Source: an uncultured Lachnospiraceae bacterium
GTDB lineage: Bacteria; Bacillota; Clostridia; Lachnospirales; Lachnospiraceae
DNA length: 32,585 bases
Assembly (NCBI GenBank): GCA_900555195.1
Contig: USKC01000004.1
Location: forward strand, 1 to 32,585
Direction: 5' to 3'
A program made the translations under genes and the position numbers. Under the pieces are notes generated by a model. It saw only the letters and a list, made by a program, of their open reading frames with translations, did no database searches and was not told where the DNA came from. Positions 32,379 to 32,585 of the stretch are shown here, piece by piece (position 1 is the first letter of the stretch; the number at the start of each line of letters is the position of its first letter).

Positions 32379-32401
32379 AGGCTTCATGATCTGTTTGTCA
32401 A
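32373..32401 (-). promoter_or_regulatory. Promoter of the traX-like gene
   Basis: On the minus strand a perfect TTGACA (32396-32401) and TATTGT (32373-32378) are 17 bp apart, 40 bp before the ATG. Confidence 0.65.
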
Positions 32402-32430
32402 TCCGGGAAAAGAAATTTTCACAACAAAAG

Positions 32431-32532
32431 GTTACTACTCAGCCCTCCGAGTTCTGACGCCCTTTCTGCCGACATGTCCCTCTGCCCCTGAGGCTGCAGC
32501 GGGTATGCGGTTTGCCGGGACACGTTTGCACT
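32431..32532. repeat. 102-bp direct repeat, copy C2 (traX 5' side)
   Basis: Second copy of the element at 31383-31484. ACATGTCCC (32472-32480) pairs with GGGACACGT (32517-32525). Relative to C1 the outer pair changes from G-C to A-T and two G-T pairs become G-C, so the stem appears conserved. The block GCAGCGGGTATGC is identical in both copies. Confidence 0.8.
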
Positions 32533-32556
32533 TGGCTAAAAACGTAACGGTACATA

Positions 32557-32577
32557 ACGAACCAAAGGACGGTTCGT
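32557..32577. other. Small inverted repeat at the window end
   Basis: ACGAACC (32557-32563) and GGTTCGT (32571-32577) form a perfect 7-bp stem with a 7-base loop. Its context is cut by the window edge, so its role cannot be judged. Confidence 0.4.
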
Positions 32578-32585
32578 AAGTACCG

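Noticed and set aside
32551..32563. ACATAACGAA near the window end, resembling the putative LacI operators at 4724 and 4913
   Set aside because: Only ten bases match, the flanks differ, and no downstream gene is visible to support a regulatory role.

Overview
The window looks like a chromosomal segment of a Firmicute of the family Lachnospiraceae (Clostridium cluster XIVa gut bacteria). The reasons are roughly 50% GC, strong AGGAGG-type ribosome binding sites, a maltodextrin ABC operon with a long-type MalF and no ATPase gene, and lineage-typical unknowns (a DUF6062-like protein, a TIGR04076-like protein, a short TraX-like membrane protein). I cannot fix the genus. No rRNA, tRNA, CRISPR array, transposase or phage gene was seen.

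Layout. (1) 1-3588, plus strand: the tail of a Ugp-like ABC system (permease end, UgpB-like lipoprotein) followed by a glycerophosphodiester phosphodiesterase and an EstA-like esterase. It reads as uptake and hydrolysis of glycerophosphodiesters or related polar esters. (2) 3622-18192: a complete maltodextrin/glycogen unit. A LacI-type regulator (minus) faces an eight-gene plus-strand operon: malE, malF, malG, type I pullulanase, glycogen-debranching amylo-1,6-glucosidase, alpha-glucan phosphorylase, malQ and a GH13 alpha-glycosidase. Imported maltodextrins would be debranched, phosphorolysed to glucose-1-phosphate, disproportionated and hydrolysed in the cytoplasm. A 15-bp motif occurs on both sides of the lacI-malE intergenic region and fits the regulator's operators; one copy lies just downstream of a good malE promoter. 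(3) 18234-24849: housekeeping-like genes, namely a lipoprotein of unknown function, an M3 oligoendopeptidase with a DEDDh exonuclease in one operon, a membrane-anchored D-Ala-D-Ala carboxypeptidase, and a TetR-type regulator. (4) 24889-30432: the DUF6062-like cysteine/histidine protein, a uracil permease, and a SERCA-type calcium P-type ATPase. (5) 30433-32585: two small genes (TIGR04076-like and traX-like) set among noncoding repeats.

The unexplained content is mostly in the intergenic DNA on the right side: a roughly 400-bp inverted repeat between divergent genes (25768-26169); a 75-nt near-perfect hairpin (24013-24087); a 136-bp direct repeat pair (30495-30630 and 31240-31375), each copy abutting a different terminator-like stem; and a 102-bp direct repeat pair (31383-31484 and 32431-32532) flanking traX, with compensatory changes in a stem. 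The 136-bp pair is my best candidate for an undescribed element, possibly a small-RNA family. The TIGR04076-like and traX-like genes are each bracketed by direct repeats.

All start choices, promoters and hairpins were read by eye. Family names come from motif recognition, not from database searches.
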